Below, piece after piece: positions 1-9,276 of a stretch of 64,000 bases of DNA. Under the pieces are notes generated by a model that was given only the letters and a program-made list of their open reading frames with translations, had not been told where the DNA came from and made no database searches. How positions within the stretch are numbered: the first letter of the stretch is position 1; every line of letters begins with the position of its first letter. The stretch lies in assembly GCA_027214255.1 (NCBI GenBank), contig JAPWHL010000005.1, positions 124,001 to 188,000 of the forward strand, given 5' to 3'. A program made the translations under genes and the position numbers. The DNA is from Roseovarius aestuarii (lineage in GTDB: Bacteria > Pseudomonadota > Alphaproteobacteria > Rhodobacterales > Rhodobacteraceae).

Positions 1-106
1 GGACCTGTCTATCTAAGCCGAAACTCTTTTGGCAATTGATGGCTTGCGGGTGGCGCGCATGCGGGTAGGCTGTGCGTGATTGTTCATAACCCTAGGTACA
101 TCGCCC

Positions 107-1495
107 ATGACCCATAGCCCCAAAACACCCCGTTTTGCCCAAGCGAGTGCAGAATCTGTGCCTGTTCACGTGATCGAAGGCGCGGCTCTGGGGGAGTGGC
201 TGGAGGGTCAGTCACAGGTGACGCGGACGTGGGTTGACGCGAACGGGTTTAACGCCGCATTGGGCAGTGTCTTGGTCGTCCCCGGGGATGACGGCGCGGC
301 ATTGATGGTCTTGGCCGGATATGGAACGAAAGAGGCCCGCGCGCGCGGGCGCTTCCATTTGGCTGCAGTGGCCAGCAGCCTGCCCGCAGGCGTCTATCAT
401 TTGTTAGGGTTGGACGCGGCTGCTGCCGAAGAGGAGGCGCTGGGATGGTTGCTGGCGGCTTATACGTTTGACCGCTATCGGGCCCAGTCCGGAAGCAAGG
501 CGCGGCTTATTGCGCCCGCAGGCGTGGATGCCAATCGGTTGGAGGTGATTGCGGCGGGGGAATGTCTGACCCGCGATTTGATCAATACACCGGCCAATGA
601 CATGGGGCCTGATGCGTTAGAAGCTGCCTGCGCCGATCTGGCTGCTCTGCACGGGGCGTCTATCAAGGTAATCACGGGCGAGGCCCTGCTGACGCAGAAT
701 TTGCCAATAATACATGCGGTAGGGCGGGCCGCAGCGCAGGCCCCGCGCCTGATTGACATGGCATGGGGGGCTGAAGGGCCCACCTTGACGCTGGTTGGCA
801 AGGGGGTGTGTTTTGATACCGGCGGGCTGAACCTCAAGCCGGGCGCCTCGATGGGGTTGATGAAAAAGGACATGGGCGGCGCAGCCACGGTGCTGGGCCT
901 TGCGCATATGATCATGGGGTTGGGTCTGGCGTTGCAGTTGCGTGTGCTGATCCCGGCGGTTGAAAATTCGGTCAGCGCGACGGCAATGCGCCCCGGCGAT
1001 ATTCTGACGGCGCGCAATGGTCTGACGATTGAGATCAACAATACCGATGCCGAAGGGCGTTTGGTGTTGGCCGATGCGCTGGCCTTGGGGGCCGAGGATA
1101 CGCCCGACATGATGGTGTCGATGGCCACCTTGACCGGCGCGGCGCGCGTGGCCGTCGGGCCGGATCTGGCGCCCTTCTACACGGATGACAGTGCCCTGGC
1201 ACAGGCGATCGAGAGCAGCGGTGCTTTGGTGGCGGATCCTGTCTGGCGGTTGCCGTTTTATACCCCTTATGAGGTGATGATCGAGCCGGGAATCGCAGAT
1301 CTGGACAACGCGCCCAAGGGCGGTTTCGCGGGATCAATCACCGCTGCATTGTTCCTGCGTCGGTTCGCGGGGGATACGCGCTATGCGCATTTTGACATCT
1401 ACGGCTGGAACCCGAACGCCGCACCCGCCCGCCCTAAGGGTGGCGTTGGTATGGGCGCGCGCGCGCTGCTGGCCGTTCTGCCGGACGCCTTGTGA
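107..1495 (+). CDS. M17 (leucyl aminopeptidase family) metallopeptidase
   Basis: A cytosolic exopeptidase of the PepA/PepB family that releases N-terminal residues from peptides using two metal ions. The 462-residue product has the metal-site stretch at about residues 231-260 (GKGVCFDTGG, then KKDMGGA) and the family signature NTDAEGR at residues 312-318, so the catalytic Lys, Asp and Glu ligands are present. An upstream in-frame ATG at 80 would add nine residues; the ATG at 107 begins the more typical N-terminus. It is the first gene of a tight three-gene run; its TGA overlaps the GTG of the NlpC/P60 gene. An aminopeptidase paired with an NlpC/P60 peptidase suggests peptide or muropeptide processing, which is inference. 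Confidence 0.9.
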   Translation: MTHSPKTPRFAQASAESVPVHVIEGAALGEWLEGQSQVTRTWVDANGFNAALGSVLVVPGDDGAALMVLAGYGTKEARARGRFHLAAVASSLPAGVYHLLGLDAAAAEEEALGWLLAAYTFDRYRAQSGSKARLIAPAGVDANRLEVIAAGECLTRDLINTPANDMGPDALEAACADLAALHGASIKVITGEALLTQNLPIIHAVGRAAAQAPRLIDMAWGAEGPTLTLVGKGVCFDTGGLNLKPGASMGLMKKDMGGAATVLGLAHMIMGLGLALQLRVLIPAVENSVSATAMRPGDILTARNGLTIEINNTDAEGRLVLADALALGAEDTPDMMVSMATLTGAARVAVGPDLAPFYTDDSALAQAIESSGALVADPVWRLPFYTPYEVMIEPGIADLDNAPKGGFAGSITAALFLRRFAGDTRYAHFDIYGWNPNAAPARPKGGVGMGARALLAVLPDAL

Positions 1496-2337
1496 CAAGC
1501 GACCCGCGCCTGACCCCGGCCAACGACCGCGTGGCGGCCGTTGCCTTGCGCGGGGAGGTTGCCGCGCCGCGCTACACCCGCGGCGCGGCGCGTCTGCTGT
1601 CCGTGCCTGTGGCCGACCTTAGGAGCGCGCCGGGCGGCAAGCGCGAGCGCCAGTTGCTGATGGGCGCGCCTGTCACCTGTTTTGACACCCATGAGGGGTG
1701 GAGTTTCGTTCAGGCCGAGGACGGCTATGTTGGCTATCTTCCCGAGGAGGTGTTACAGGTTGCATGCGCACCGACCCATTGGGTTAACGCACGGGCCTCG
1801 CATATTTATCCAGCGCCCGATCTGAAAACTCCCGAACGTCTGGCGCTGAGCCATGGGGCGCGGCTGAGCGTTCTGTCGCGCGTCGGAAACTGGGCTGAAA
1901 CGCCTTTCGGCTACGTACCGATGCAGCATCTCGCGCCTCTGGACGAATGCGCGACTGATCCTGTTACGGTCGCTGCGTTATTTCTTGGCACGCCCTATCT
2001 GTGGGGTGGTAATTCGGCCTACGGGATCGATTGCTCGGGGCTGGTTCAGGCGGGGTGCCGCGCCTGTGGCATCGCGTGCCCGGGTGACAGTGATCTGCAA
2101 GAGGCCTTGCTGGGCGACCGCTTGGCGATAGACGCCCCGTTGCAACGCGGTGATCTGATTTTCTGGCGCGGCCATGTCGCTTGGGTGCTGGATGCCGAGA
2201 CCATCTTGCACGCCAACGCCCATGCTATGGCTGTCAGCATAGAGCCACTCGGACCCGCAATCGCGCGTATTTCGGCCGCGGGTGACCCGGTCACGTCGCG
2301 CAAACGCTTGCCCCAACTGTCAGGACCGAATGCATGA
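1492..2337 (+). CDS. NlpC/P60 family peptidase with SH3-like domains
   Basis: A papain-fold cysteine peptidase of 281 residues, likely acting on gamma-D-Glu-meso-diaminopimelate peptides of cell-wall fragments. The N-terminal half (about residues 20-145) resembles two SH3b modules. The C-terminal domain has the catalytic Cys181 in GIDCSGL, His228 in GHVAWVL and a further His around 239-243. The start is a GTG overlapping the preceding stop (GTGA), and its own stop overlaps the next ATG (ATGA), so the three genes are translationally coupled. No signal peptide is visible, which favours a role in recycling cytosolic muropeptides over wall cleavage; that last point is inference. Confidence 0.88.
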   Translation: MTSDPRLTPANDRVAAVALRGEVAAPRYTRGAARLLSVPVADLRSAPGGKRERQLLMGAPVTCFDTHEGWSFVQAEDGYVGYLPEEVLQVACAPTHWVNARASHIYPAPDLKTPERLALSHGARLSVLSRVGNWAETPFGYVPMQHLAPLDECATDPVTVAALFLGTPYLWGGNSAYGIDCSGLVQAGCRACGIACPGDSDLQEALLGDRLAIDAPLQRGDLIFWRGHVAWVLDAETILHANAHAMAVSIEPLGPAIARISAAGDPVTSRKRLPQLSGPNA

Positions 2338-3293
2338 AAGATCCGTTTTTTCAACCGCCGTCAGGCTCGCAATTGCCGCGCTTTGCCGGGGTGCCAACCT
2401 TTATGCGCCTGCCGCATATTCCGCCGGGACATGCGCGTTTCGGCGACGTGCAATTGGGTCTGATCGGGGTGCCTTGGGACAGCGGAACGACGAATCGTCC
2501 CGGCCCGCGCCATGGGCCTCGCCAGTTGCGCGACATGTCCTCGATGATGCGCGCTCAACATGCCACCAGCGGCATCCGCCCGTTCGAGGCCCTGCGTTGT
2601 GCCGATTTGGGCGATGTGCCGCCAAACCCGGCAGATATCATCGACAGCATGGAACGGATCACTGCGTTTTACGCGCGGGTGTTGGATGCGGGTATTCTAC
2701 CGCTAACAGCGGGCGGCGATCATCTTAGCACGCTGCCAATCTTGCGCGCGGTGGCCCGGAATGGGCCGGTTGGTATGGTGCAATTCGACAGCCACACAGA
2801 CCTGAATGACAGCTATTTCGGCGGTACAAAATTTACCCACGGCACCCCGTTTCGGCGCGCGGTCGAAGAGGGCCTGGTTGATCCCAAGCGCTTCGTTCAG
2901 GTGGGTATTCGCGGCACAATGTATGACGAGGACGACCGCGATTTTGCCGCCGCCAACGGCATCCGCCTGATCCTGATCGAAGAGTTCCATCAACGCGGCC
3001 CTGCCGATGTCATGGCCGAGGTGCGCGATATCGTCGGCTCGGATAATACCTATATCACCTATGATATTGATTTCGTCGATCCCGCCTTTGCCCCGGGCAC
3101 GGGCACGCCCGAAACAGGCGGGCCGAACAGCTATCAGGCGCTTCAGGTGGTGCGCATGCTGGACGGCGTCAACATTGTTGGCGCTGATCTGGTCGAGGTT
3201 TCGCCCCCCTTTGATGCCTCCGGCGGTACCGCGTTTCTGGGGATTTCGATCATGTTCGAACTGCTGTGCCAAATGGCGGCGCAACATGGCTGA
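2334..3293 (+). CDS. Agmatinase/ureohydrolase family protein
   Basis: A binuclear manganese hydrolase of the arginase/agmatinase family (319 residues), cleaving a guanidino group to release urea. All six expected metal ligands are visible: His130 (GGDH), Asp152, His154 and Asp156 (DSHTD), and Asp244 and Asp246 (YDIDFVDP). The substrate (agmatine, guanidinobutyrate or another guanidino compound) cannot be read from these motifs. It is coupled by an ATGA overlap to the NlpC/P60 gene. Its 3' end is followed by one copy of the conserved TTCTTGGT...AAATACCC element and by the convergent ribA gene. Confidence 0.88.
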   Translation: MKDPFFQPPSGSQLPRFAGVPTFMRLPHIPPGHARFGDVQLGLIGVPWDSGTTNRPGPRHGPRQLRDMSSMMRAQHATSGIRPFEALRCADLGDVPPNPADIIDSMERITAFYARVLDAGILPLTAGGDHLSTLPILRAVARNGPVGMVQFDSHTDLNDSYFGGTKFTHGTPFRRAVEEGLVDPKRFVQVGIRGTMYDEDDRDFAAANGIRLILIEEFHQRGPADVMAEVRDIVGSDNTYITYDIDFVDPAFAPGTGTPETGGPNSYQALQVVRMLDGVNIVGADLVEVSPPFDASGGTAFLGISIMFELLCQMAAQHG

Positions 3294-3332
3294 ACACGCC
3301 AACAGCCCCTGAATTGCGCCGCCCTTACTGAC

Positions 3333-3353
3333 TTTTCTTGGTGAAAATACCCA
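3333..3353 (+). repeat. Conserved 3'-end element, copy 1
   Basis: TTTTCTTGGT-GA-AAATACCCA lies 40 bases after the ureohydrolase stop, in the sense of that gene. It matches four other copies in this window (29600, 36413, 42143, 42212). Function unknown; see findings. Confidence 0.7.
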
Positions 3354-3371
3354 ACTGCACCGACCTGTCGG

Positions 3372-4469
3372 TTACAGCATATGGCCCGACTTTGCCGCCT
3401 TGGTTGCCAGATAGGCGCGGTTTTGCTCTGTTTGGCCTACTTTCAGGGGCACGCGTTCGGCAACGTCGATGCCGCAGCGGGTCATCATGTCGATCTTGGC
3501 CGGATTATTGGTCAGCAGGCGCACCGAGGAAAACCCCAACCGGCCAAGGATGTCGGCACCAATGCGAAAATCCCTTTCATCATCTTCAAAACCCAGACGG
3601 TGGTTTGCCTCTACGGTGTCAAACCCCTGATCCTGAAGCGAATAGGCCCGCATCTTGTTGGCCAGCCCGATTCCACGCCCCTCTTGGTTCAAATAGAGCA
3701 AGATGCCCGCGCCTTCTGACCCCATCTGGGCAAGGGCGGCCTGCAATTGCGGTCCGCAATCACATTTGAGACTGCCCAGAACATCTCCGGTGAAACAGGC
3801 GGAATGCAATCGCGCCAGAACGGGTGCATTGCGGTCCGGGCGGCCGATTTCCATCGCGTAATGCTCTTCGCCGCCATCCTCGGGGCGAAACACATGCAGC
3901 CGTCCGGCTTGTGATACGGTCAGGGGAAGGCGCGCGGATACAACCGGGTGCAGCGGGCTGGATGCCGCCATCGCGGCGGCTGCGGCCTCGGCAGGCAATG
4001 CTGTCAGCATGTTGTCTTTGGCAAGGGCGCTGGCATCACACTGCTCAAGTACCAGTGCCGAAGGCAGCAATCGTGCGGATTTGCACAAGGTCAGGGCAAG
4101 GCGGTGCAGGTCGGTCGACCCTCCGCGCTGGGTAGAAAAGGGCCCCTTCATGGGCGACATCAGATCGCCTTCGGGGGCGGCGGTGGCGTGCACCCATGCC
4201 AGATCGGCCGTTGCAGGCAAGGTGATACGTGCCAGATCGCCGTCATAAACTCGCGCCTTCAGGGTTTCTGCACGTCGTGCGGTCACTGTCAGGCTTAGGT
4301 CGCCTTTGATGCTGCGCAGCGTGGACAACCGTGCCGCGCTCAGGGTTTCTGCCGAGGTGATCAACACCCCGGCAGACCGATTTGCTCCAATCAACGCCAC
4401 TGGCAGGCCCATACGCAGGTCGGCGTGGGCGCGGGCCAGAAGGTCAGTGATGGTGGGTAGCAGGCTCAT
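3372..4469 (-). CDS. ribA: GTP cyclohydrolase II
   Basis: Catalyses the first step of riboflavin synthesis, opening GTP to a 2,5-diamino-pyrimidinone phosphate. The 365-residue product has zinc ligands Cys225, Cys236 and Cys238 ([17 protein letters not shown]) and the catalytic NQEGRGIGL stretch at 261-269, within a C-terminal cyclohydrolase II domain (about 180-360). Residues 1-175 form an extra N-terminal region that resembles a degenerate RibB-like half, as in RibBA-derived proteins. The open frame runs further upstream across the response regulator, but the ATG at 4469 gives the normal start. It converges with the ureohydrolase and diverges from the response regulator. Confidence 0.92.
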   Translation of the reverse strand: MSLLPTITDLLARAHADLRMGLPVALIGANRSAGVLITSAETLSAARLSTLRSIKGDLSLTVTARRAETLKARVYDGDLARITLPATADLAWVHATAAPEGDLMSPMKGPFSTQRGGSTDLHRLALTLCKSARLLPSALVLEQCDASALAKDNMLTALPAEAAAAAMAASSPLHPVVSARLPLTVSQAGRLHVFRPEDGGEEHYAMEIGRPDRNAPVLARLHSACFTGDVLGSLKCDCGPQLQAALAQMGSEGAGILLYLNQEGRGIGLANKMRAYSLQDQGFDTVEANHRLGFEDDERDFRIGADILGRLGFSSVRLLTNNPAKIDMMTRCGIDVAERVPLKVGQTEQNRAYLATKAAKSGHML

Positions 4470-4631
4470 CCCAAGATCTCCGAAACTTTGTTGGGTCGGG
4501 TTTAGAGGGTTTGACCAGAGAGTTGAAACAAAACCTTGCCGATTGACACTTGGGCGTGATCTCCTGTCGCAGAGCTTGCCCCCGCAGTCCCCGAAGCGCA
4601 TGTGTAGGGCACCTAAGGCAAGGATGTACAA

Positions 4632-5318
4632 ATGGGACAAATGAAGAAAATTCTGCTGGTCGACGATGATGAGGACCTGCGCGAGGCCCTGTCCGAGCAG
4701 TTGATCATGACCGAAGATTTCGATGTCTTTGAGGCCGGGAACGGCGCCGAGGCCATGACGCACGTCAAGGACGCGCTGTATGATCTGGTGATTTTGGATG
4801 TCGGCCTGCCCGACACAGACGGGCGCGAGCTGTGCCGCTTGATGCGCAAGCAAGGCGTAAAGTCTCCCATCCTGATGCTGACGGGTCATGACGGTGACGC
4901 GGATACCATTCTGGGGCTGGACGCAGGCGCAAATGACTATGTGACCAAACCGTTCAAGTTTCCTGTTCTTCTGGCCCGTATCCGTGCGCAATTGCGTCAG
5001 CACGAGCAATCTGAAGACGCGGTGTTCCAATTGGGGCCATACACGTTCAAACCCGCCGCAAAGATGCTGGTTGACGAGGACGATCGCAAAATTCGCCTGA
5101 CCGAGAAAGAGGCGAATATCCTGAAGTTCCTCTATCGCGCCACCGATGGTGTTGTTGCCCGTGATGTGCTGCTGCATGAGGTCTGGGGCTATAACGCAGG
5201 CGTCACTACCCACACGCTAGAGACCCATATCTATCGTTTGCGTCAAAAAATCGAACCCGATCCCTCAAACGCCCGGCTGCTGGTCACGGAAAGCGGCGGA
5301 TACCGTTTGCTGCCCTAA
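4632..5318 (+). CDS. OmpR-family response regulator (CenR-like)
   Basis: A two-component DNA-binding regulator of 228 residues. The receiver domain has acidic residues 11-13 (DDD), phospho-acceptor Asp56 (LDVGLP), Thr84 (LTGH) and Lys106 (TKPF). A winged-helix domain fills the C-terminal half, ending in a conserved ESGGYRLL motif. No histidine kinase gene is adjacent, so it is an orphan. The sequence is very like my recollection of CenR, an essential envelope regulator of Rhodobacter and Caulobacter; that identity is recognition rather than proof. The start could also be the ATG three codons in (4641). Confidence 0.9.
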   Translation: MGQMKKILLVDDDEDLREALSEQLIMTEDFDVFEAGNGAEAMTHVKDALYDLVILDVGLPDTDGRELCRLMRKQGVKSPILMLTGHDGDADTILGLDAGANDYVTKPFKFPVLLARIRAQLRQHEQSEDAVFQLGPYTFKPAAKMLVDEDDRKIRLTEKEANILKFLYRATDGVVARDVLLHEVWGYNAGVTTHTLETHIYRLRQKIEPDPSNARLLVTESGGYRLLP

Positions 5319-5340
5319 GGGCAAAGAACAACCTGTATTT

Positions 5341-5374
5341 GAATGGCCCCGCCATGCTATTGGCAGGGCCATTC
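5341..5374. terminator. Hairpin after the response regulator
   Basis: A 14-base stem (GAATGGCCCCGCCA paired with TGGCAGGGCCATTC, one C-A mismatch) around a 6-base loop, 23 bases after the response regulator stop. No T-run follows, so it may be a factor-dependent terminator or RNA-stabilising hairpin. Confidence 0.5.
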
Positions 5375-5488
5375 ATGCGGTTAGTGCCCCGTCATGTGGG
5401 CCGGTATCATGTGGGCTGGTGCCATTCAGGTCAACGTCTTTGGCTCTGTGTTTCCGATGGGTTCACCGCGTCGCGATCGCCAGAGGCC

Positions 5489-5986
5489 TTATGAATATGC
5501 GCCGTTGGAATATGTCAGCTCATAGCTGTGGCTATATAGCTCAAACACAATCCCGAAGGGGTCTTCGACATAGACCATGCGATAGGGTTTGTCGTTGGGG
5601 AAGTATTCACGGACCGGCATCCGTTGTTTTCCACCCGCTGCCACGATTTTTTCCAGCAGGTCCTCAAGGTTCGGATCCTGTATCGCAAAATGAAATGTTC
5701 CATGCTGTCTGAACTTTAGGTTGTCCTTGGGGGCCACGTGGCCCTCGAACTCGAAGAGTTCGAACCCGATGCGATCTGCCGTCGCAAGGTGGGCGATACG
5801 AAATTTGCCCCAACCTTTGCCAAAAACGTCGGAACACATTTGGCCAATGTCGCTGTCGTCTTCTACAATCTCTGTGGGTTCCAAGATGACGTAAAACCCA
5901 AGAACGTCACCGTAAAACCGGATTGCCGCCTCTAGGTCCGGAACGGACAGGCCGATATGCGAAAATGTGCGTGGTGTCGGTGTCAT
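5489..5986 (-). CDS. VOC (glyoxalase/dioxygenase superfamily) protein
   Basis: A 165-residue vicinal-oxygen-chelate fold protein. It starts with FSHIGLSVPDLEAAIRFY and ends with YVEDPFGIVFELYSHSY, the two beta-alpha-beta-beta-beta halves of the fold, with likely metal ligands His (SHIG), His (THFA-like segment FHFAIQD) and Glu (FELY). The ATG at 5986 follows an AAGGAAAG ribosome site and is preferred over the longer frame reaching 6052. It is divergent from a LysR regulator across a dyad-rich 99-base gap, so it is probably that regulator's target. The substrate is unknown. Confidence 0.82.
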   Translation of the reverse strand: MTPTPRTFSHIGLSVPDLEAAIRFYGDVLGFYVILEPTEIVEDDSDIGQMCSDVFGKGWGKFRIAHLATADRIGFELFEFEGHVAPKDNLKFRQHGTFHFAIQDPNLEDLLEKIVAAGGKQRMPVREYFPNDKPYRMVYVEDPFGIVFELYSHSYELTYSNGAYS

Positions 5987-6028
5987 AGTCTTTCCTTTCA
6001 AGTCTGTTGAAAGGGGATATAGATGGAC

Positions 6029-6075
6029 ATTATCAGCATTAAAAATTATCATATATCATGATTTTGATAATTTTT
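6029..6075. promoter_or_regulatory. Probable LysR operator with ATTATCA half-sites
   Basis: A perfect 11-base inverted repeat, AAAAATTATCA (6041-6051) and TGATAATTTTT (6065-6075), separated by 13 bases. A further direct ATTATCA lies at 6029-6035, 16 bases upstream of the second. It lies immediately before the LysR ribosome site and in the promoter region of the divergent VOC gene, as expected for a self-regulating LysR system. Confidence 0.7.
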
Positions 6076-6085
6076 TGGAGTAGAT

Positions 6086-6982
6086 ATGTTGAATGCTACG
6101 TGGTTGGAAACCTTCACCACGCTGTGTGACATTGGCCATTTCACGCGAACGGCAGAGCAGTTGGCGATGACGCAACCTGGCGTGTCGCAGCATTTGCGCA
6201 AGCTGGAGGCGCAGGTTGGAAAACCATTGATCACGCAGGTCGGAAAATCCTTTGATCTTACCGCCGCTGGCGAGGCCGTTTTGGCCGTCGGTCTCGCGCG
6301 GCGCGAGCAAGAGCGCGATCTTGAGGCGCGCATCCAAGTCGATGATCCAGACAAGGGCGAAATCAATATCGCGTGCTCGGGCAGTTTTGCGATGTGGGTC
6401 TATCCGCATCTTCTTGACCGTATGCACAGCGCCCCTGATCTGGTTATTCGTGTTACGGCCATGCCGCACTCGAGCATCGTAAAAGGTGTTTTGAGCGGCG
6501 ATATTGATCTGGGCGTGGTGGCTGAACATGTGGATCACCCTAGGCTGGAGGCAACCCGGATCGGAAGTGAAGAACTGTGTTTGGTCGCCCCGGCGGCATT
6601 TGACGAACACAACGTTGATCTAAAGGCGCTGAATGCGCTTGGATTTGTTGCGCATCCTGACGGGTATGCCTATGCGGATGATCTGTTTACGCCAAATTTT
6701 GCCGAGGAGTACCGAGGTGCGGATCGCCTGAAAATACGTACCTTCATCAACCAGATCGGGCAGATTCCGATTCCCGTGGCACAGGGGCTTGGATATACAA
6801 TTTTGCCGCAATCGGGGGTGGATGCGTTTGCCGCAAAGCAGGATTTGAAGATAGTGCAATTGCCCATCCCGCGGCGTCACGATCTGTGGCTCGTTTCGAT
6901 GCAGGGCCGAGCAGAATTTGCGCGCGTCGCCGCGATTGGTGAGTTGATCAAACGTGCCTCACTCGCGCTAGGGGGCGTTTGA
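6086..6982 (+). CDS. LysR-family transcriptional regulator
   Basis: A 298-residue LysR-type regulator. The N-terminal winged helix-turn-helix (about residues 1-60, with QLAMTQPGVSQHLRKLE) is followed by a two-lobed periplasmic-binding-like effector domain. The ATG at 6086 has a TTGGAG ribosome site. It is divergent from the VOC gene and overlooks the inverted-repeat operator at 6041-6075, so it most likely controls that gene and itself. The inducer is not predictable. Confidence 0.9.
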   Translation: MLNATWLETFTTLCDIGHFTRTAEQLAMTQPGVSQHLRKLEAQVGKPLITQVGKSFDLTAAGEAVLAVGLARREQERDLEARIQVDDPDKGEINIACSGSFAMWVYPHLLDRMHSAPDLVIRVTAMPHSSIVKGVLSGDIDLGVVAEHVDHPRLEATRIGSEELCLVAPAAFDEHNVDLKALNALGFVAHPDGYAYADDLFTPNFAEEYRGADRLKIRTFINQIGQIPIPVAQGLGYTILPQSGVDAFAAKQDLKIVQLPIPRRHDLWLVSMQGRAEFARVAAIGELIKRASLALGGV

Positions 6983-7202
6983 AGGGCGCGATCCGGCCCC
7001 TACCGTATGAAGGATCATCAGGGTGTGCGCCGTATCTTGTGTCCTGGACACGCGCGCGCCGACCGGAAGGGAACCCACATTTGCGCCTGTCGACAGGTGA
7101 TCATCAAAAGCGCGGATTGATTTCCCAACCAATTGCGCTTAGGCACGCGTCACAAGGCTGCTGAACTCGTCCAAGCAGACATCCCTTTATAAAAGCAGGC
7201 AC

Positions 7203-8255
7203 ATGCCCCAAAATTGCGACGCCCCTCTGCGCCACCCGGAAACCAGAGCTGCCAAAGACTGGGTCATGATCCTATCCAAGTATCGCGAACCCAACGTGGC
7301 GCGCAGTTCGTTTGAATTGGCAGTCACTGTTGGTCCATTCCTGATTCTATGGGCGCTGGCGTGGTGGTCGTTGTCGTACAGCTATTGGCTTACCTTGCTG
7401 ATTTCTATCTGTAATTCGGCATTCTTGCTGCGCCTGTTCTGCATTCAGCATGATTGCGGCCACGGCGCATTCTTTCACAACCGTACCGTCAGTGACTGGC
7501 TGGGACGGGTATTGGGTGTGCTGACCCTGACGCCCTATGATGTGTGGCGGCGTACCCATTCGATCCATCACAGTTCATCGGGCAATCTTGAGCGGCGCGG
7601 GATCGGCGATATTCATACGCTGACCGTGTCCGAATACAGTGCCCTGACGCCGCTGAACCGTTTGATGTATCGCCTCTATCGTAATCCGGTCGTGTTGTTC
7701 GGAGTCGGGCCGGGGTATCTGTTCTTTGTGCAAAACCGCCTGCCATTGGGATTGATGGGCAAGGCCCGGTATTGGGTCAGTGCGATGGGCACCAATGCCG
7801 CGATTTTGATCGCATTGGGGCTGATGCTGCATTTCGGTGGGTTAATGCCCATTCTGCTGATTTTCCTGCCCTCTACCCTTCTGGCGGCAACCGCAGGTAT
7901 GTGGCTGTTTTACGTTCAGCACCAGTTCGAGACGACACATTGGGTCGAAGACGAGGATTGGCAATTGCATGATGCCGCGCTGAAGGGCAGTTCGCATTAT
8001 GTTTTGCCTGCGTGGCTGCAATGGTTAAGCGCGAATATTGGCATTCACCATGTGCATCACGTCCACAGCCGGATTCCGTTTTATCGACTGCCCGAAGTGT
8101 TACGCGACCATCTTGAACTGGCGATCACAAACCGCATGACGATCCGTGAAAGTCTGGTGAATGCGCGCCTGCATCTCTGGGATGAACAATCAAAACGCCT
8201 GCTGTCTTTTGCGCAGGCCCGTGACGGGATCGCCGCTGCTGTCGCCAAGCGGTAA
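7203..8255 (+). CDS. Membrane fatty acid desaturase
   Basis: A di-iron integral membrane desaturase of 350 residues that introduces double bonds into acyl chains. The three histidine boxes are HDCGH at residues 83-87, HSIHH at 119-123 and HHVHH at 282-286. Hydrophobic segments at about 40-80, 165-180 and 195-238 fit the usual four-helix topology. It stands alone: a 220-base gap holding no recognisable gene precedes it. Regiospecificity (delta-9, delta-12 or other) cannot be told from the boxes. Confidence 0.9.
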   Translation: MPQNCDAPLRHPETRAAKDWVMILSKYREPNVARSSFELAVTVGPFLILWALAWWSLSYSYWLTLLISICNSAFLLRLFCIQHDCGHGAFFHNRTVSDWLGRVLGVLTLTPYDVWRRTHSIHHSSSGNLERRGIGDIHTLTVSEYSALTPLNRLMYRLYRNPVVLFGVGPGYLFFVQNRLPLGLMGKARYWVSAMGTNAAILIALGLMLHFGGLMPILLIFLPSTLLAATAGMWLFYVQHQFETTHWVEDEDWQLHDAALKGSSHYVLPAWLQWLSANIGIHHVHHVHSRIPFYRLPEVLRDHLELAITNRMTIRESLVNARLHLWDEQSKRLLSFAQARDGIAAAVAKR

Positions 8256-8393
8256 GCACTGCCACTGGTCTGTGGGGGGCTAGCTGCGGATTGATCGGGA
8301 AGTGTCGGGTGCAGCGCATTGCGCAGATCACTCTGGCCCACGCCCGGCGGCTCTGATAGGTCCAAGGTCTGCCCCTGACGCCGGAGAACCACC

Positions 8394-9182
8394 ATGACAT
8401 TTTCCCTTGCCACCTGGAACATCAACTCGGTTCGGTTGCGCGCCCCTATCGTGTGTAAACTGCTGTCCGAGGAGGCGCCGGATGTGCTGTGCCTGCAGGA
8501 ATGCAAAAGCCCGATTGACAAAATCCCGGTCGAGGATTTCGCAGCACTTGGCTATACCCACATGGTTGCGCGCGGGCAAAAGGGCTATAACGGGGTTGCG
8601 ATCCTGTCGCGTTTGCCGATTGAGGATGTGGGCGACAAGGATTTTGCCGGGCTTGGCCATGCGCGTCACGTCGCGGCACGGCTGGAAAACGGCGTGACGA
8701 TTCACAACTTTTATGTGCCCGCGGGCGGCGATGTTCCTGACCGCGAGGTGAATGAGAAATTCGGCCAAAAGCTGGATTACCTGACCGAGATGCGCGACTG
8801 GTTCCGCGATGAGGCCCCCGCGCGGTCGATCCTTGTCGGTGATCTGAACATCGCTCCGCGCGAGGATGATGTGTGGAATCACAAGCAATTGCTGAAAATT
8901 GTCAGCCACACCCCGATCGAGGTGGACCATTTCCATCAGGTGATGGAAGCGGGCAAGTGGCAGGATGTGACGCGCGCCGATATCCCCGAAGGATTGCTAT
9001 ATAGCTGGTGGTCGTATCGGGCCAAGGATTGGGACGCGGCTGACAAGGGGCGCCGTCTGGACCATGTTTGGGCGACCAGTGATATCGCGTCGGCGGGGCA
9101 TTCCAGCCGCGTTTTGCGTCCCGCGCGCGGCTGGGAAAAACCCAGTGACCACGCACCTGTGTTTGCGTCTTTCGATCTGTAA
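8394..9182 (+). CDS. xthA: Exodeoxyribonuclease III / AP endonuclease
   Basis: A base-excision-repair nuclease of the EEP superfamily (262 residues) that cuts at abasic sites and trims 3' ends. Visible motifs are TWNINSVRLR near the N-terminus, LQECK holding the metal-binding Glu, GDLNIAP with the catalytic Asp and Asn, and the C-terminal SDHAPV with the catalytic Asp-His. Length and motif order match XthA. A GGAG ribosome site precedes the ATG. Confidence 0.93.
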   Translation: MTFSLATWNINSVRLRAPIVCKLLSEEAPDVLCLQECKSPIDKIPVEDFAALGYTHMVARGQKGYNGVAILSRLPIEDVGDKDFAGLGHARHVAARLENGVTIHNFYVPAGGDVPDREVNEKFGQKLDYLTEMRDWFRDEAPARSILVGDLNIAPREDDVWNHKQLLKIVSHTPIEVDHFHQVMEAGKWQDVTRADIPEGLLYSWWSYRAKDWDAADKGRRLDHVWATSDIASAGHSSRVLRPARGWEKPSDHAPVFASFDL

Positions 9183-9276
9183 GGTCAGGATCGGTAATGG
9201 CGGCCCCCTTGCAACCGCGTCGGGGCTGCGCCATGTAAATGGCACTTGATGAATGCAACGAAAAAAGGCGAAGAAC

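Noticed and set aside
4470..5213. Open frame continuing upstream of ribA on the minus strand
   Set aside because: It is antisense to the response regulator, whose domain motifs are intact; GTP cyclohydrolase II ends naturally at the ATG at 4469.
6979..7164. 61-residue frame between the LysR and desaturase genes
   Set aside because: No ribosome site of note and no family resemblance; it starts inside the LysR stop by chance.
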